DNA of 64,000 nucleotides from Gnetum montanum (GCA_015680685.1 MNCI01001305.1:96273-160272), one strand, 5' to 3'. Shown: positions 1 through 12,854, numbered from the stretch's first letter. Program-made: numbers and translations. The notes: a model not told the origin generated them from the sequence alone.

Positions 1-239
1 GTAAGGGGACAAGTGAAAAAATAATGGATGAATGTATCTTCCATTTTGCATATAGAACATCTTGGATCATGAACATCCAAATGAGAGAACCAAATACCAA
101 TAGGAAAACCTTGATGAATGCAGTGCCATAGAAAATGTCTAATTTTTAAAGGAGCAATTGTGACATCCAAAAATGTTAGTGGATGGAACATCAAGAGGTC
201 CATAGGCATACAACCTAACCCCAAATTCTTGGGAGGGCT
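1..239 (-). pseudogene. LINE reverse transcriptase C-terminal zinc-binding tail (zf-RVT), fragment
   Basis: Reading the minus strand from 239 to 1 gives an open frame of about 79 residues without a stop. It contains APLKIRHFLWHCIHQGFP, then CSIC, then a histidine and a final cysteine in HYFFTCP. This order (K-I-R-hydrophobic-W, then Cys-x2-Cys, His-x4-Cys) is the pattern of the zinc-binding segment that follows the reverse transcriptase of plant LINEs. Only this tail is visible: it runs off the left edge, and on the other side it stops where the LTR of element A begins. The element was probably cut by that insertion. Family assignment is by motif recognition only. Confidence 0.6.
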
Positions 240-1988
240 GTGTTGGGTGAAACAGAAATGAGGTGCCCTTAATGGTCTGGTTGATTAGATAGGGACTTAC
301 ATGGTGTAACAATAACCATTTTCAAAAGCCTAAAAATAGTATTGTGAAGAAACAACAATACGTGTTAGCAATAGGAAACATAGGAAATTATGCTAAAATT
401 TGAAACAAATGCTAAAGGAAAATTAAATGAGAGTTTAGGTGAAGAAATGCACCACCCCAAGACTAGGGAACATGACTTTTGATTATACAATGTGCGAGAT
501 TGTTATGTAGTGTCAGACAGGCACAGCAGGGCAGCGTGGCAATGTGGTTATAGTCTTTGGGACATTACAGACTTGGTGCTAGAAGCTACAAAGGAGGTTG
601 GACCTGCCAAACTAATAGTTGTCACACTGTGCGGGTGCAAGGAAAATCATCAAAATACTTAGCCAAGTGTTAAGCTCGAGTGCCTAAGTGCAGGGATGAT
701 GAAGATGCTAAAAGTGTTCTAATGCTTGATTCTTAAAATTATTTGTTGATCCACCTCTAAAATATTGATTATTGGCGTATTTATAGGTCTAGGGTTGACG
801 TGAGATGTGGACTGGATGACACATGGCTTGGGTCCCACGTAGCATGGGTGTGAACAAGTCACACTAACATGTTACGCTCAAAATGTCAAGCTCTAAGTGT
901 TAAGCTCAAAATATAATGCTTTGCAAGATAGGAATGGGAACTAAGAATCTACCAAATTGTGACCACATCACCTGGATTGGATGTGACGGAGTCTAAAGGA
1001 CTACCATGTACCTACAAACAATGCCAAAACAAATGCAACTTGGAGCCTATGCTCCAAGACTACGTCTTCCCCCTCTTTCGAGTAGGGTCAAGTGTAGGGA
1101 CAATTTTGGGGATCAATAAAGGGTGCAAAAGCAAAGAAAACTATTGATCTTGGTAGTTGGAAGGATATTGAAGCTAAAATGAAGGTCGATAGCTTCCAAA
1201 GGCATTTGGAAGCTTTTCCCAAGTGTCACGATGTTTATGCTGCATAGTGTGACAAAGTGTAGTGTGAACACTTAGAAAATTTTTGTAGATTTTGGCTTGT
1301 CACGCTATCTACGCTGCATAGCATAGCAGAGTGTAGCACAAGTACTTTGACAAATTTTATCAAAATTTGCAATGTTTCTTCATGGCACACTAACCACACT
1401 CTGGGGTGTAGTTGGAAAGGTAGCCTTGAAAGTTAGAAAATTGCCAAATGCATCTTCCATATCTAGATAGCTTAATAGACTTCTTGTTCAACACTTAGAA
1501 AAATTTGGCCCTAAAATTTGTGTCATGCTAGCTATGTTGTGCAGCATAGTAGAGCATGGCAGGTCCAAAAGATAGAAAATTTGCCAAACTATTTTTTCCA
1601 TGCTGAGCACCTTTGACAACTTCTAGCTTGGTACTTGGGTGGACTAGCAACTGGGACATGTGTTAAGCTAGGTGAGTTGGAGAGCACAACAAGCTTGACA
1701 ATTTGGGAGATAGAAAATTTGCCAAACTATTTGGTCCATCCCTAGTGACTCTTGACTACTTCTGGCTTGACCTTTGTGCAAACTGGCCATGGAAGTGTGT
1801 GCTACACTGGCTATGTTGGGGAGCATAGTAGGTAGACTTAGAAAAATTTTGCAAAAATAGGACTCCTAGTGTGCTACACTATCTATGTTTCACAACATGA
1901 CACTAGACTTAGAAAAATTTTGCCCAAGTTTTTACCCTTAGATAAATTTGTCATTAAACTATAGGAGCCTGAAATTAGTGGTGTTTCA
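240..1988 (-). repeat. 3' LTR of element A
   Basis: On the minus strand it starts TGAAACACCACTAATTT at 1988. The same start is found in the solo LTR ending at 42012, and TGAAACACCA also opens the LTRs of element C. The TATA box lies about 1200 bases in, as in that solo LTR. A stretch near 257-300 (gaaatgaggtgccc...tggtctgg) resembles the solo LTR about 110 bases from its end. The lower boundary is set at about 240, where LINE coding starts; the exact last base is not certain. Positions 1220-1900 are rich in CTATGTAGCATAGC-like inverted motifs. Confidence 0.7.
778..785 (-). promoter_or_regulatory. TATA box of element A LTR
   Basis: The minus strand reads CCTATAAATACG. The same TATAAATA appears in LTRs of B (14733), C (24569) and the solo LTR (about 40835). 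It is preceded, as in those LTRs, by a GTGGGWCC...CACGTGG-like stretch. Presumed start of the genomic transcript. Confidence 0.65.
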
Positions 1989-3260
1989 TTGGCCCGTCTT
2001 TGTTGACATCTGGAGGACTAGCCCGAGAGACATCAATAAAGAATACAAAACACCATGATGAACACGACACCAGCACCCTTCGTCAGTGCCTACTTGGAAA
2101 ATGCTTTGCTATGCTTGAGAGTGCCAAAGAAATGAGGTGTTATAGGGAATAATTTAGGGAGATGGGTTAAGTGACAATGGGTAGAGTGAATAGAATGGAT
2201 AGCTATGGGATGTAATGCCACGATGGCTTATCACTATAGCATGATCCCTCATTGGAGTACTTGTGAGGGAGTTAGCATGCATAAGTATCCTACTCTTTGG
2301 ATTTCAACCTCTCATTGGCGTACTTATGAGATAGTNGTGTTACATCCATTTGGGCCTTTGACCAACCCACAAAGGCTCCACATGGGATGAGTTGCATTAC
2401 ATCTGCCATGTGCTTAGTGGCTAACTATAGGAAAGGTTACATGTGCATTGGGGAATCTTGCAAGGGATGTGGAAGATTGCAAGATCTAGAGATAGAGGTT
2501 AGGTTGGCTTAGGGTATAGTAGGGATGTGCACTCTTAAGAAGTTAGGTGAGTTGAAGTGAACACATTAGAATAATGAAGTGCATTACTGTCATTATGAAA
2601 TGCACCCTTAAACAATGCCACCTAGGTTTCATCCTACAAATGCAACATAGAGAAAACAAGAAAAACAACCACTAGATGAGATGAGGGCAAATTCTTGCCT
2701 ACCCAATGCATTGCGAAAGCTATGACTATTGCGTCAGTTGCATACAGTGTCCAAAGTAGGAAGGCTAGTCTAGGCATCGGTGCTGGTAGGCTGGAAAGCT
2801 CCAACAACCACACCAGAAGTGAGCACTAAAGTGGCTAGGAGTAATGGTAATGTAGGTGCTCAAGAATTCTCACCAAAGGTAGGAGACAGGAAACTTAGCT
2901 ACAAGGTGAAAAGATAAGTTGCTGAATGTTCTTCCAGACTCAGGTGATGGTGAGGGTTGAAGAATGAAAATGCTATGGCTAGGCCATAGTACTGTTGGGA
3001 CTCCAGCAAGTGTTACTAATGACAAGAGCTATGACTAGAATGATTGGTGGTGGTGACGGTAGCTCTAGAAGGTCAACAAGATACCAAAAAACATCTCTGG
3101 AAGATAAGCAAGATGCTAGGGATGGTAACGTTGCAAATGTCCCAATGGGTTTTTTCTTGATGATGTGAACTTCATTCTAGAACTACAACACCCCACCCCG
3201 TCTTGCCTAAGAGGTGTGGGTAGGAAATGAAAGATTGAAAGTATTCTCACTTGCTATTTA
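1989..3260 (-). other. 3' untranslated region of element A
   Basis: No gene seen. The part next to the LTR (1989-2060) is similar, on the minus strand, to 40130-40190 of element C, and ends with a purine-rich AAAGACGGGCCA that may be the polypurine tract. The rest is unique-looking decayed sequence. There is one unknown base (n) at 2336. Confidence 0.55.
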
Positions 3261-3610
3261 GAGAACCATGTGTGTTGGATTGTAGGTGCTAAATTGTGAA
3301 CCAAGTTTTAGGTCTTAGTAGACCACCTATTGTGCTAGTTTAAGGTCCCAGTAGATTGTGATCCCAATTTAAGGTCTGGGAAGACTGATGTGCTAGTTTA
3401 AGATTCTAGTAGACCATTGTGCTAGTTTAACGTTGTAGCAGATGATGGCTGGCTAGTTTAAGGTCATAGCAGACCATGCTATGGGTGTCAGTTTAATGTC
3501 ATAGCCCAAACACATTCTATGCCAATTTAACATCATAGTGGATGTCTATGCTAGTTTAACATCATAGTAGATGTTTGTGCCAGTTTAATGTCATAGTAGA
3601 AATCTACTTA
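3260..3610 (-). repeat. 30-bp tandem repeats behind integrase of A
   Basis: About ten imperfect units of about 30 bases, seen on the plus strand as gctagtttaaggtcatagtagac. On the element's own strand the core is gacCTTAAACTAGC. They start just past the integrase stop. Element C has the same array at 38445-38865. Variable tandem repeats between integrase and the 3' LTR are known in Tat/Ogre elements. Confidence 0.8.
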
Positions 3611-3642
3611 CCTTGCTTTTGTCATAGATGCCATACTGCATA

Positions 3643-6600
3643 TCAAGTGTAGTATGGCTTTAGGTATGAGTGGTTAACAAGATTGGAAAACTCATTGCCA
3701 TCTAGATTAGCAAGCTTGAAGGCTCCATTGTTGTACACCTTAGTGATTAAGAAAGGCCCTTCCCTGTTGGCTGAGAATTTGTCCACAGGCTCACAGATGA
3801 CCTTGAGGACTAGGTCCCCTTTCTTAAATGGGTGTTGATGCTAATTTTGGTGATGCTTTTGCCATTTCTTCTCTTGGTACCATTCAATGCAATTAAGTGT
3901 TTGGATGCGCTCCTCCTCTATAAATTCAAGGTTGATGGTTCTCAACTAGTTGTTCTGAACCTCATCAATGAAGTTCAAGAGGATCATGTGAAGTGATGGG
4001 ACCTACAATACAAGAGGCAACATTGCTTCAGATCCATACACAAGACTATATGGCATTTTACTTGTCATGGTTATGCATATCATGCACTAGGCCCATAGTG
4101 CATAGACAAATTTTTCATGTCATAATCGCTTGCTATTGTTAAGCATCCTCTTCAAAAGGTTGACGATGACCTTGTTTATAGCCTCCACTTGACTGTTCAC
4201 CTAAGGGTAGTATGGTGACAAAAAAGAGTGTTTGATGTGAAGGTTTTCATAGAAGGCTTTGATTTCTACATTGCTAAATTGTGGCCCATTATCTATGACT
4301 ATAGTCATGGGGAGACCAAACTGGGTCACTATGTTGTCAAGGATAAATTTGCAAACTTGTTGAGATGTTATCTTCCTAAGGGGAATAGCCTTAACCCACT
4401 TTGTGAAATACTCAGTTGTAGTAATGATGAAGTTATGTCCTATAGAAGACTTAGATGTTATAGATCCTATAATTTCCAACACCCAATGTTGGAATGGCCA
4501 CATAATCTATGTAGTATGCAATTTAGTAGGTGACACCAACATTAGGTTTGCAAGGCACTGACACAGATCACATGTCTTGACTTTGGAGATGCAATCATGC
4601 TTCATGTAAGGTCAAAAATAGTCTAGACATCTAATTTTTGTTGCCATTTCCATAGAAGATATGTTATCCTTACATAGTCCTTCATGGACTTGGTTCATGA
4701 TCTTTTGTGCCTCACTGCCACTAACAAAAGTTAATAGTATTCCATCATAGGACTTATGACATAAGGTACTATCACCTATGAGGATGTACTACCATGATCA
4801 TTTTCATATTGCGTCCTTTTCAGTAGATGTTAAGTTTTGTGAGGGCTCTCCCTATTGAAGGTATGCCTTAATATCATCATACCACTCTTGGGCATGAGCT
4901 ATACATATGGATACGATGCTTGTTGCTGAGTTATAGGTTTAGTGCAATCCACTATCGAAGTAGGCAAAGTAGAAAACATGTTTGGCAATATGCTTAAGGC
5001 TAAAGTAGCTAGTGCATCAGCTATGGAATTTTCATTGTAGGAGATATGTTGGACATCTATGCTTGCAAATTATTTAATTAAGTGTTTTACCAAATCATAG
5101 TAAGGTTGTAGATGTTGTGATTTACAAGCGTAGATGTTTGTGACTTGGTTAAGTAGATGTGAATCACCTGGGAATGCTATGTTTTAAATTCCTAACTCTT
5201 GAGTTGCTAAGATTCCTCTAAGGAGACCTTCATGCTCCACCATGTTGTTTGTACAAAGGAATGTAAATTGGTATGTGAAAGGTCGAATCTTCCTAGAGGG
5301 GAATGTAATAATAGCAATGGAACTACCACCTTGTGTGGTCGAAGCACCATAGTGTAAAAAGACCTCAAAATTTGCAAGTACTTGGCTTATACTACTAACA
5401 TGCTCATCTAGGAATTCTAGATCTATCATTGGTAAATTGTCTATGAGTTAAGCCGTGAGTTGTGTGGCTATTTCTTAACCTTTTGTGGATGCTTGTGCTA
5501 TGTAGTGTAGGTCAAACTTTATGGTTATTGCCTTCCATCTTGCTATTCTGCTACTTTCATATATGTTTGTTGTAATAGCCCTAAGTACATTTCTCTTATA
5601 GATGACATTAACTTGACTACAAAAAAGGTAGTGTGTCCATTTTTAGGTGCAAAGACCAAGGTGAGATAGTTTTTCTTCACATCATTATATTTTTTCTTGT
5701 ATGCTACTAACACATGACTTAGGTAGTAAATAGAAACCTTGAAACCATTGTCTCAATTTTGGCAAAGCATGGAAGCAATGGACGTGTCTGAGGTTGCAAG
5801 GTAGATGTAGAATGTTTTATCTCTTTGCAGAGGATAAACTATTGGAAGTTGAGCTAGCTTCTTTTTTAGGTTGTCAAATGCCTCTTGGCATTGAGCTGTC
5901 CACTCAAAGTTGACCCCTTTTTTGAGTAGATGTTACATTGGTTGTAACTTATCAGTTAATCTTGCATTAAAACTACATATGAATTGTGTCCTACCTTGTA
6001 ACCCGCATAAGTCCTTAAGGTTTTCTGGTGGCATCAATTTGGTAATGGCCTTGACCTTGTCAGGGTCTACATGTATTCCTATTTCTGATACCACAAAGCC
6101 TAACATGCGATCGGTTTTAACACCAAAGACACACTTTTTGGGATTAAGACAAAGGTCATGTCTATGGTAATTTTTGAGGACATAGTCCAAGTCATTCATG
6201 TGGTCATGAGCCATTTTGGATTTAACTGCTATGTTGTCAACATAGTCATCAAGTAATTCTAACAAATAGTCACTAAAGATGTATGTCATTGCATGTTGAT
6301 ATGTTGCACCTCCATTCTTTAATCCAAAGGGCATCATTGTATAAAAAAATGTGCCTTAGGAGGTCATGAAAGTAGTGGTAAGTTGGTGTTCTAGGTTAAT
6401 GTGAATTTGGTTGTACCCTGAGAACCCATCCATGAAGCACAACAAGGCATGAGTAGCTGTAGTATCAATGAGTTGGTCAATATAAGGCAATGGAAAATCA
6501 TCTTTAATGGTTTCCTTGTTTAGGTCTTGAAAATATATGCAAATGTGTATACCTCCATTTTTCTTGGGGACAACTACGATATTTGAAACCCATTTTGCAT

Positions 6601-7010
6601 AGTCAACTATCCAAATGAAACTAGCTTGGTAAATTTTAGTGATCTCATTGCTAATGGCCAATATGACCTCAAACTTAATTTTATGAGCTTTTTGTTTAAC
6701 TAGTTTAACGTGTGGATCTAGGATAATGTTATGTTGTATTATACATGGGTCTAACCCTAGCATGTCCTAGTAAGACCATGCAAACGCTTTGATATTGTCA
6801 CTAAGGACTTTCGAGATGCTTTGTTGGATTTGAGGCTCTAGTAAGGAACTCAGTTACAATGTTTTTGCCTTATCTTTGCATGTTGGTACAGGGACTTCTA
6901 AGAGGGAATCCTCAATCATGTCACCTACTTCTAAGTCTAGAGCTTAGACTAGATGTTCTAGTGACATCTCTAGGGATGCTATCTTGGTCACAAAATTATT
7001 AGTTTAAGGT
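3643..7010 (-). pseudogene. pol: Tat pol remnant of A: RT, RNase H, second RNase H, integrase
   Basis: Read from 7010 downwards. The N-terminal leader ends with FAWSY and MLGLDPC. The reverse transcriptase (about 6760-5940) carries VVVPKKNGG, DDFPLPYIDQLID and CFMDGFSGYNQI. Its catalytic motif reads YVDN instead of YVDD. The first RNase H follows to about 5450. A second, archaeal-type RNase H (about 5430-5000) has CTNNMVEHEG, the hallmark of Tat. Integrase (about 4690-3650) has a decayed zinc finger and a core with TKWVKAIPLRK and VIDNGPQF; its first catalytic Asp is changed (VLEIIG). It ends with NHSYLKPYY and a stop at 3643-3645. Several stops and frameshifts make it non-functional. It would have copied the element's RNA and inserted the DNA. 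Confidence 0.85.
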
Positions 7011-8647
7011 CATGGCAGACCATAGACTATGCATGAGGTGTAAGTCTAAACAAGGCTTGAAAGGTTTGAAACATGGGGCCAAGCTAAATGTTCATCGGGC
7101 AAGTAGAAACAAAATGTAACAATTTTCCAAGTGTAAAAAACTAAAAAAGTTAGAAAATTTTTCTAACTATGGGTGTTACATTATGTGGGACATGGGACAT
7201 TCCACATTACGCACAAGACATGGAGCATTCTACATTACGCACGGGACATGGGATGTCCCAAAATGGTGACATGTTATTTGATCCTGAAGGGTATATCTAA
7301 GGGTTTACCCATCATAAACCTATCATTTTTACCATTGGAGCCAATAGTCATCTGAGCATAGCATAGCTAGGATAGAGTGTAGCAGCCACAAAGGAAAGCC
7401 AGAGCATGACAAAAAGAGAGCCAAAGTGTGAGAACAAGAAGATGACATGTAGGAGCAAGTGTAGATAACCTAGCCTTGCTACTATTGATGAAGGTCAACG
7501 CACCCTGCAGCATATTCCTAGGGCATGCATTGAAGAGTGCCAAGAGACACCATCTACCAAGTAGGCCCTCTCACTGCACTTGTGATTTTTCATTCCTTGT
7601 TGCTTCCCATGCATTTATGCTTTGGGGTCTTGGGGTTTGGAAGGTGACCTGCCATGGGTAGGGACTACCGCTACTACCATCATCATCATGGCCATTATGC
7701 CATAGTTGTCACCACCACCATGATCGAGGAGGGAGAGCACACCATGGATCTTGTGTGTTTTGTTTTGTTCTTTTTTGGAGGAAGGGTTTGATGGTTTCCT
7801 ATGCTGCGGCACTAGGCAAGGGTTTTGCTATGGGTTTCTCGATGTTCAGTGCCATGGGATGGGACAAGGTTTTCTGTAACACTTCGCACAGTGGGACAGA
7901 ACAAGCATTTTACATGTGCTGTCAGTGTAATGCATTAAGAGGTTTTGGGTGCTTTGCATCCTATGTTGTGTAACAAGGGTTTCCTGTGTTTCGCAAAATG
8001 GGATGGGATAGGACTTTCATGGGCATCTTGCACCACAATGTAGGATCAAGGTTTTTTTTTTTGATGTCTTGTGTCATAAGATAGGGCTTGGCTAAGGTGG
8101 TCAAGCTTTGGGCTATCAAGCTTTGGGCATGACAAAAAGTTAGAAAAATTTTGGCCTTACTACGTTTAGCACTTAGAAAATTTTATATGTCCTATCATTT
8201 TCACACTCCTTGGGACCATCACCAACACTTAGAAAATTTTTTACAACTTTTTTCCAGTAACTTTCATACTCCCTAGCAACATAATTGACACTTTAAACAA
8301 GTTTTTTTCAAAATTTTTTATTGATAATTCTATAGATTCCATGCTCCCTGGGAGCATGAAAAATACTTAGAAAAACTTTCTAAAATTTTTTTTGCTAGTT
8401 GTTATGTAGTTGTCATGTTCCATAGGAGTGTGAAAAACACTTAGAAAAAATTTTTCTTGGAAAGTGTCACGCTTTGTGAAGAGCATGACCAACAATTAGA
8501 AAATTTTTGTTGTTTTTTTGGAGATTGAATATTGTAATGTTCAGAAAATCTAGAAGTGTTAGTTTTCTTATGAATCATTTGTTTGTTACTTTTATTGTTT
8601 TATTGCCCTTTCCCAATACTAATGATTTCATTACTATGGCACTGCAG
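7010..8647 (+). other. Upstream region and 5' part of the antisense gene in A
   Basis: One leftover repeat unit (ttagtttaaggtcatggcagacc) is at about 7000. Positions 7170-7330 resemble the promoter of the antisense gene in element C: TGTCCCAAAATGG, then GGGTATATCTAAGGGTTTACCC, where C has a clean TATA box. The rest should hold the first exon and first intron, but I could not align a first exon with confidence. Open frames here (7173-7355, 7476-7661, 7755-7973) show no similarity to anything I know. The stretch 8100-8560 has many copies of acttagaaaatttt. Confidence 0.4.
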
Positions 8648-11600
8648 GGTCCTGTTAAAACCTGCCCTTATCATGGTTGAACTAGTAGGGATCCTATATT
8701 GTATGAGTGATCCCGTGCCCAATGTCCTTGCACTGCATGCATTCATAGGACACTAGGTGGTTTGGTTTCGGGAGGGTGCACAGGAATTCTTAGAATTCTT
8801 GCTTCACCATGTCAATGTGATCATATGGTCACACTTGTTCACTGAAGCAGCAGGTGTCCTCATTGAAATGTTTTTGCTTGGGTAAAACTAAGGAATTTTA
8901 AAATTTATGTTAGACAAACTTGCTGAAGGCGAAGGGGAGGGAGCTCAAGCTAGCACCCAAGAGGTCTCAGGCCCTTATCTTAGATCTGGGAGATGCCTGA
9001 ATTCAAGTGTTACCATAACTACAACATTGTATTTCTTGCCTACCATGTGGACATAACCTTCCAGAACCCACCTAGAATAGTTTACTACATTAGAGGGTGA
9101 GCCCTATTGTGATTGATTGATTTTTGTTACTATATCATGATTAGCATGCTTATTGCTTTTTTCTGTTTATTGCCAGATTTTTTGTTGATGAAGATGACCT
9201 TCATGATAGAGAAGGGACATTAGCCCTAGTCCAAAAATCCCTACAAGAGTTCTCATCTACTGAGAACATGTGTGTTGGTGTCATAAGAAAAATTGGGGTG
9301 AATATGGTGAATTATCCTATTAATTACTCCAAATCCTATGTGAAGTGTTGAGATCTTGGTTGGTTGGATGTTGAATGGACATCCTAGATACCCACTATAG
9401 AAGAAGTTTTAGTCCTAGTACCACCATTTCCCACATGGTTTGTGCTAGGTAAGTTATGTCACTCATTTATTTTCATGCACATTTTTTTTATTTTTCATCA
9501 CGTTGCTAATTCTATCTTTGTTCACTGTAGTTACAACCAAGTCCAGAGAGGTCATAGTGATTGTCTCAAGATACACCAAGGCTAATCTTCTTTTCAAGTA
9601 TGGCAAGGTTGATGGTTTCCAACATTGGTTGTGCCATGAGGCCCCAACAAGGATAATCCAAAATCTTCAATAGGCTAGGTTCTTGGACCTATTCTTGGCT
9701 ATGAACCCAAGCATCCCAATAGCGGAGATGATTGTCCTTATTGATTCTTTCACGAAGAGTGCCAACTATTTTTGCATGTAGGTTCACAACATGTGGGTGG
9801 TCTTTGAGATCATAGAAGACCTCTTTTCAGATCTCTTTGGTGTTCCCTCTAAAGGTTTACTTGTAAGTGAAAAGACAAACAAGGAGCTATACCATAGAGG
9901 GGATATTGAAGAGTGGCTGGGCATTGAAAAAGGCTACAAGGGCATCCCCATGAAGTAAGTAAAATTGCTGGTGGCTCAACACCTCTATCCCATCTTCTGG
10001 GCTCACACATTTCCTAAGCTACTTTCCCAAGGAAAGGTCCTTGGGGTAGATCAGGCTTGGGTTATGAGGGATGTAATAAAGGAAGGGACATAATAAAATT
10101 GGGCCAAATACCTTGCTAACCTCGATGCACGCTCTCATGTACATTTTTTCTTTTTTGTGGCATGCTTGTGAAGGTTTGCAAAATTCTTGGTGGTCTATGA
10201 AAATGGGCTATGGATGGTGCAAGATCACACCTAGATATCCAAGCCATGGATCTACCATCTATTCTACACGATATGGTCACAGGACCTCCCAAAGGCTATT
10301 GGTGAGTCCTTTTCAGTAAGCACCAAGGGCCACGTGGGACCATCCTACCATGTGCATGATAGTGTTGGAGAGGTTCCTCTTATCAACATAGGTAACACAG
10401 TGATGGGGGCATGACTCATCACTAACATGGTGAGATCAAAGATGCAGATTAAGAAGCCTCGCCCCACAGATGTTCCCACATGCGAAATTGAAGAAAGTGG
10501 CAAGAAGCTACACCTCAAACTCAACAATGCATGATCATAGTTTGCTGGTAAAAATACATTATTTAGTGTATTATTATTTTTTAAAAATGCTCTAACTTAA
10601 GTTTGTGAAACATAAGTGAGGAGGACCCTACTGTAGAAGAGAAGCCCTTGGCGGAGGACATTCCTTAGCTAGAGGAACACATGACAAATAAAGATGTCAC
10701 CAAAATCTTGAGGCAACTCAAAGAGGAGGGGCTACAATTCAAGGATAGTGAGTTTGATCATTTTTTGAAGGCATGAAAATGAGTGATCCCCTTACTCTCA
10801 CCCCTAAGGGTTTTCTAGGTAGGAACTTGGCACCACCATTTTCATTATGCTCTTCCTCTACCTCTTCTCTCTCTTCCTCTTCTCTATTTTTTTGACATTA
10901 TTTTTATACTTTTTTATGTTTTGTTTTGACAATGCTCACATGATTTATCTTACAACAAGTAATGCTTCTGCTAAGCATCATGAATCTACATCCACTTTCT
11001 GCTCACAACCATGGACAAAAACTCCAAACAAGTTTTCCTTCATGCAAGGTATAGTGGATGACATAATTGACTGTCTGAAATAAATAGATCCTAAGATAGT
11101 TATGTTTTTGTTGTTTTTTTCTTTTTGTTTTTGTTTTTTTTGCATTTTTGTCTTGCAAATAATGTTTTCCATTTTTGGTGTAATAGCCTCACAACTCAAG
11201 TGGAACCCACAAAGGGTGATCCAAGTTGATGTTGTACCTGAGTTCCTTCCTAAGGTAGAACATGTGCCTTGTCATATATGTGATGAGGCTAGAAAATTCA
11301 CACTACACTTGGCACAATCATTGTGGGAATGTAGGCACATGAACAAGGAGCTTTGGAAATGAGTGCAAACACTTGAGGAATAGAAGGCGAACCAAGCAAC
11401 TCAACTAGAAGACTTGTAGTTGTGGCACAACTTCTTGGAAGCCCACGATAAATTAGATGGCAGCTAGCATATGGTTGTGATTAACTACGCCAGATATTGA
11501 TCAGTTATCAAGGGTAAGAATGAGGCCACTTTTGAGGTTATTGAACAACACTTGCAGATGGACCTCTTGGCTAGAAAGAACAAAGATTGGAATTACTATA

Positions 11601-12189
11601 GTGCCAAAGCATATGAGTGTGGAAAAACTCAGAAGAACTACAAGTACCATTACAAGATGGAATGCATAGCTTATCATAAGAAATATAGGGATGAGTTTGT
11701 GGAGCATCAAGGTCATGACATATTCCTAGACGCCATCGGTGCAACATAGGCTTATAATAGGTTTGTAAAACACCTAGTGGTTAGTGAGTCCCCAGAGAGG
11801 GAAATTTTTGTTCCTTCCAAAGAGGTTACATTTGCCACATTTTCTTCAGGGCTGTCCATAATGAACAACCATGGAGAAAGGGAAGACTCTTGCAGGCATT
11901 CACTTAGGAGAGGAGGATTGGGCACATATGACAAAGGAGGAGATCCTTCGACGCCTAGAGGCTAGCCTTAATAGGATGCCCCCAGACATGGATGCGGGCC
12001 TATTTTAGGTTGGTTAAATTTACTTTATTGCTATCTATTTCATAATAATTTTCCATGTTATCCTCTTTATTGACTGGTTTATTACTTCACTTTTGTTTTA
12101 TGTAGGATCCAAGTGGAGATGCAGGACCTAGCGGAGCAGCAGATAAAGATGAAGGGGAAGAGTCTTTGTTTAAAACCTTTGAGATGTAG
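8648..12189 (+). pseudogene. Antisense spliced gene of Tat element A (copy 1), HAD/FCP1-like N-terminal domain
   Basis: Opposite in strand to gag-pol and lying between protease and RT. Exons deduced by comparison with copies 2 and 3: 8648-9096, 9177-9448, 9531-about 10549, about 10619-10818, about 10960-11095, 11186-12008 and 12106-12189. Introns are short with GT-AG ends (gtgagc/tgccag, gtaagt/ctgtag), and reading phase is kept across them. The first exon here encodes LIMVELVGIL, then EFLEFLLHHVNVIIWSHL, resembling FCP1-type HAD phosphatases but with Glu in place of the nucleophile Asp. The long third exon has LLSQGK and QAWVMRDV. The late exon looks like coiled coil. The last exon ends DEGEESLFKTFEM and a stop. 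About 1000 residues in all. Broken by several in-frame stops. The function of the intact ancestor is unknown. Confidence 0.7.
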
Positions 12190-12354
12190 CCTTGTTGTTG
12201 GGAAATTTTTCTATCTTTGATGTGGATGTAATCTTGGACTATGTATTTTATGATTTAATGAAAGGCACGATATTTATTTTTTTTATGTATTGATCTCTAG
12301 TAGTATCATTTTAACTTGTATTTTAATTAATCTTACTTTGGCTTTTTCTATGTA
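12190..12354 (+). other. Probable 3' end of antisense gene, copy 1
   Basis: AT-rich sequence directly after the stop codon, with ttttatgatttaatgaaagg, which could hold a weak polyadenylation signal. No clean AATAAA. Inference from position only. Confidence 0.3.
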
Positions 12355-12485
12355 ATTAGGCCCCTTGTGGGCCCCATGTGCTACTAGTTTAAGGCCATTT
12401 CAAGCCATTATGTAAAAGGAAGTCAGTTGGTAGTTTTAGGCCTTGGCAAGCCATGTGATAGTTTAAGCCCATTTCAAGCCCCACT
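12355..12485. repeat. Short repeats between antisense gene and protease in A
   Basis: Three imperfect units built on ctagtttaaggccatttcaagcc. On the element's strand the core is ggcCTTAAACTAG, the same core as in the other joint repeats. A T-rich run follows to about 12520, then non-coding sequence to 12854. Confidence 0.65.
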
Positions 12486-12854
12486 TCTTTTCTCTTTTTT
12501 TTTTGTTTTTTTTTTTTGTTCTTTTGCAACTAAACGAAAGCATAACTAATGCAAAAAGTAAACATAATGTAAATTGAAACTATGTAGACAAAAGGGGCTA
12601 AAGATAAGTTAGATGAGAAAGCAAGTTAGGGACATGCCTTAATCATGCAAATGTTTCCTAACTTGACATGGGTTAGGTGATGAGTAGGGCCTAGGAGATA
12701 CAAGGTGATACTCTCCTAGGTTGTCATTTGTTGTAGAAAAGGAAAATTTTGCCCATAGAGCATCCTCATAGAAATCACTCATTTTGCTTGGTTCATCGGT
12801 CGAACAACATCAACTTTCATTGCAAACAGGTGGTGTGTCTTTGAAGATTTCTAC

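Noticed and set aside
7615-7973. Two overlapping frames before the antisense gene in A as a possible first exon
   Set aside because: They do not match the first exon of copy 2 (34097-33976); I could not align either frame, so no exon was called.
8100-8560. Repeated acttagaaaatttt words as a separate tandem array
   Set aside because: Spacing is irregular and the word is also frequent at 1260-1930 inside the LTR of A; looks like shared low-complexity text, not an array.
9531-10320. Exon 4 protein considered as plant mobile domain (aminotransferase-like) of other plant transposons
   Set aside because: Some similarity of style (FPKLLSQGK...), but I could not find the defining motifs; left as an unrecognised conserved region.
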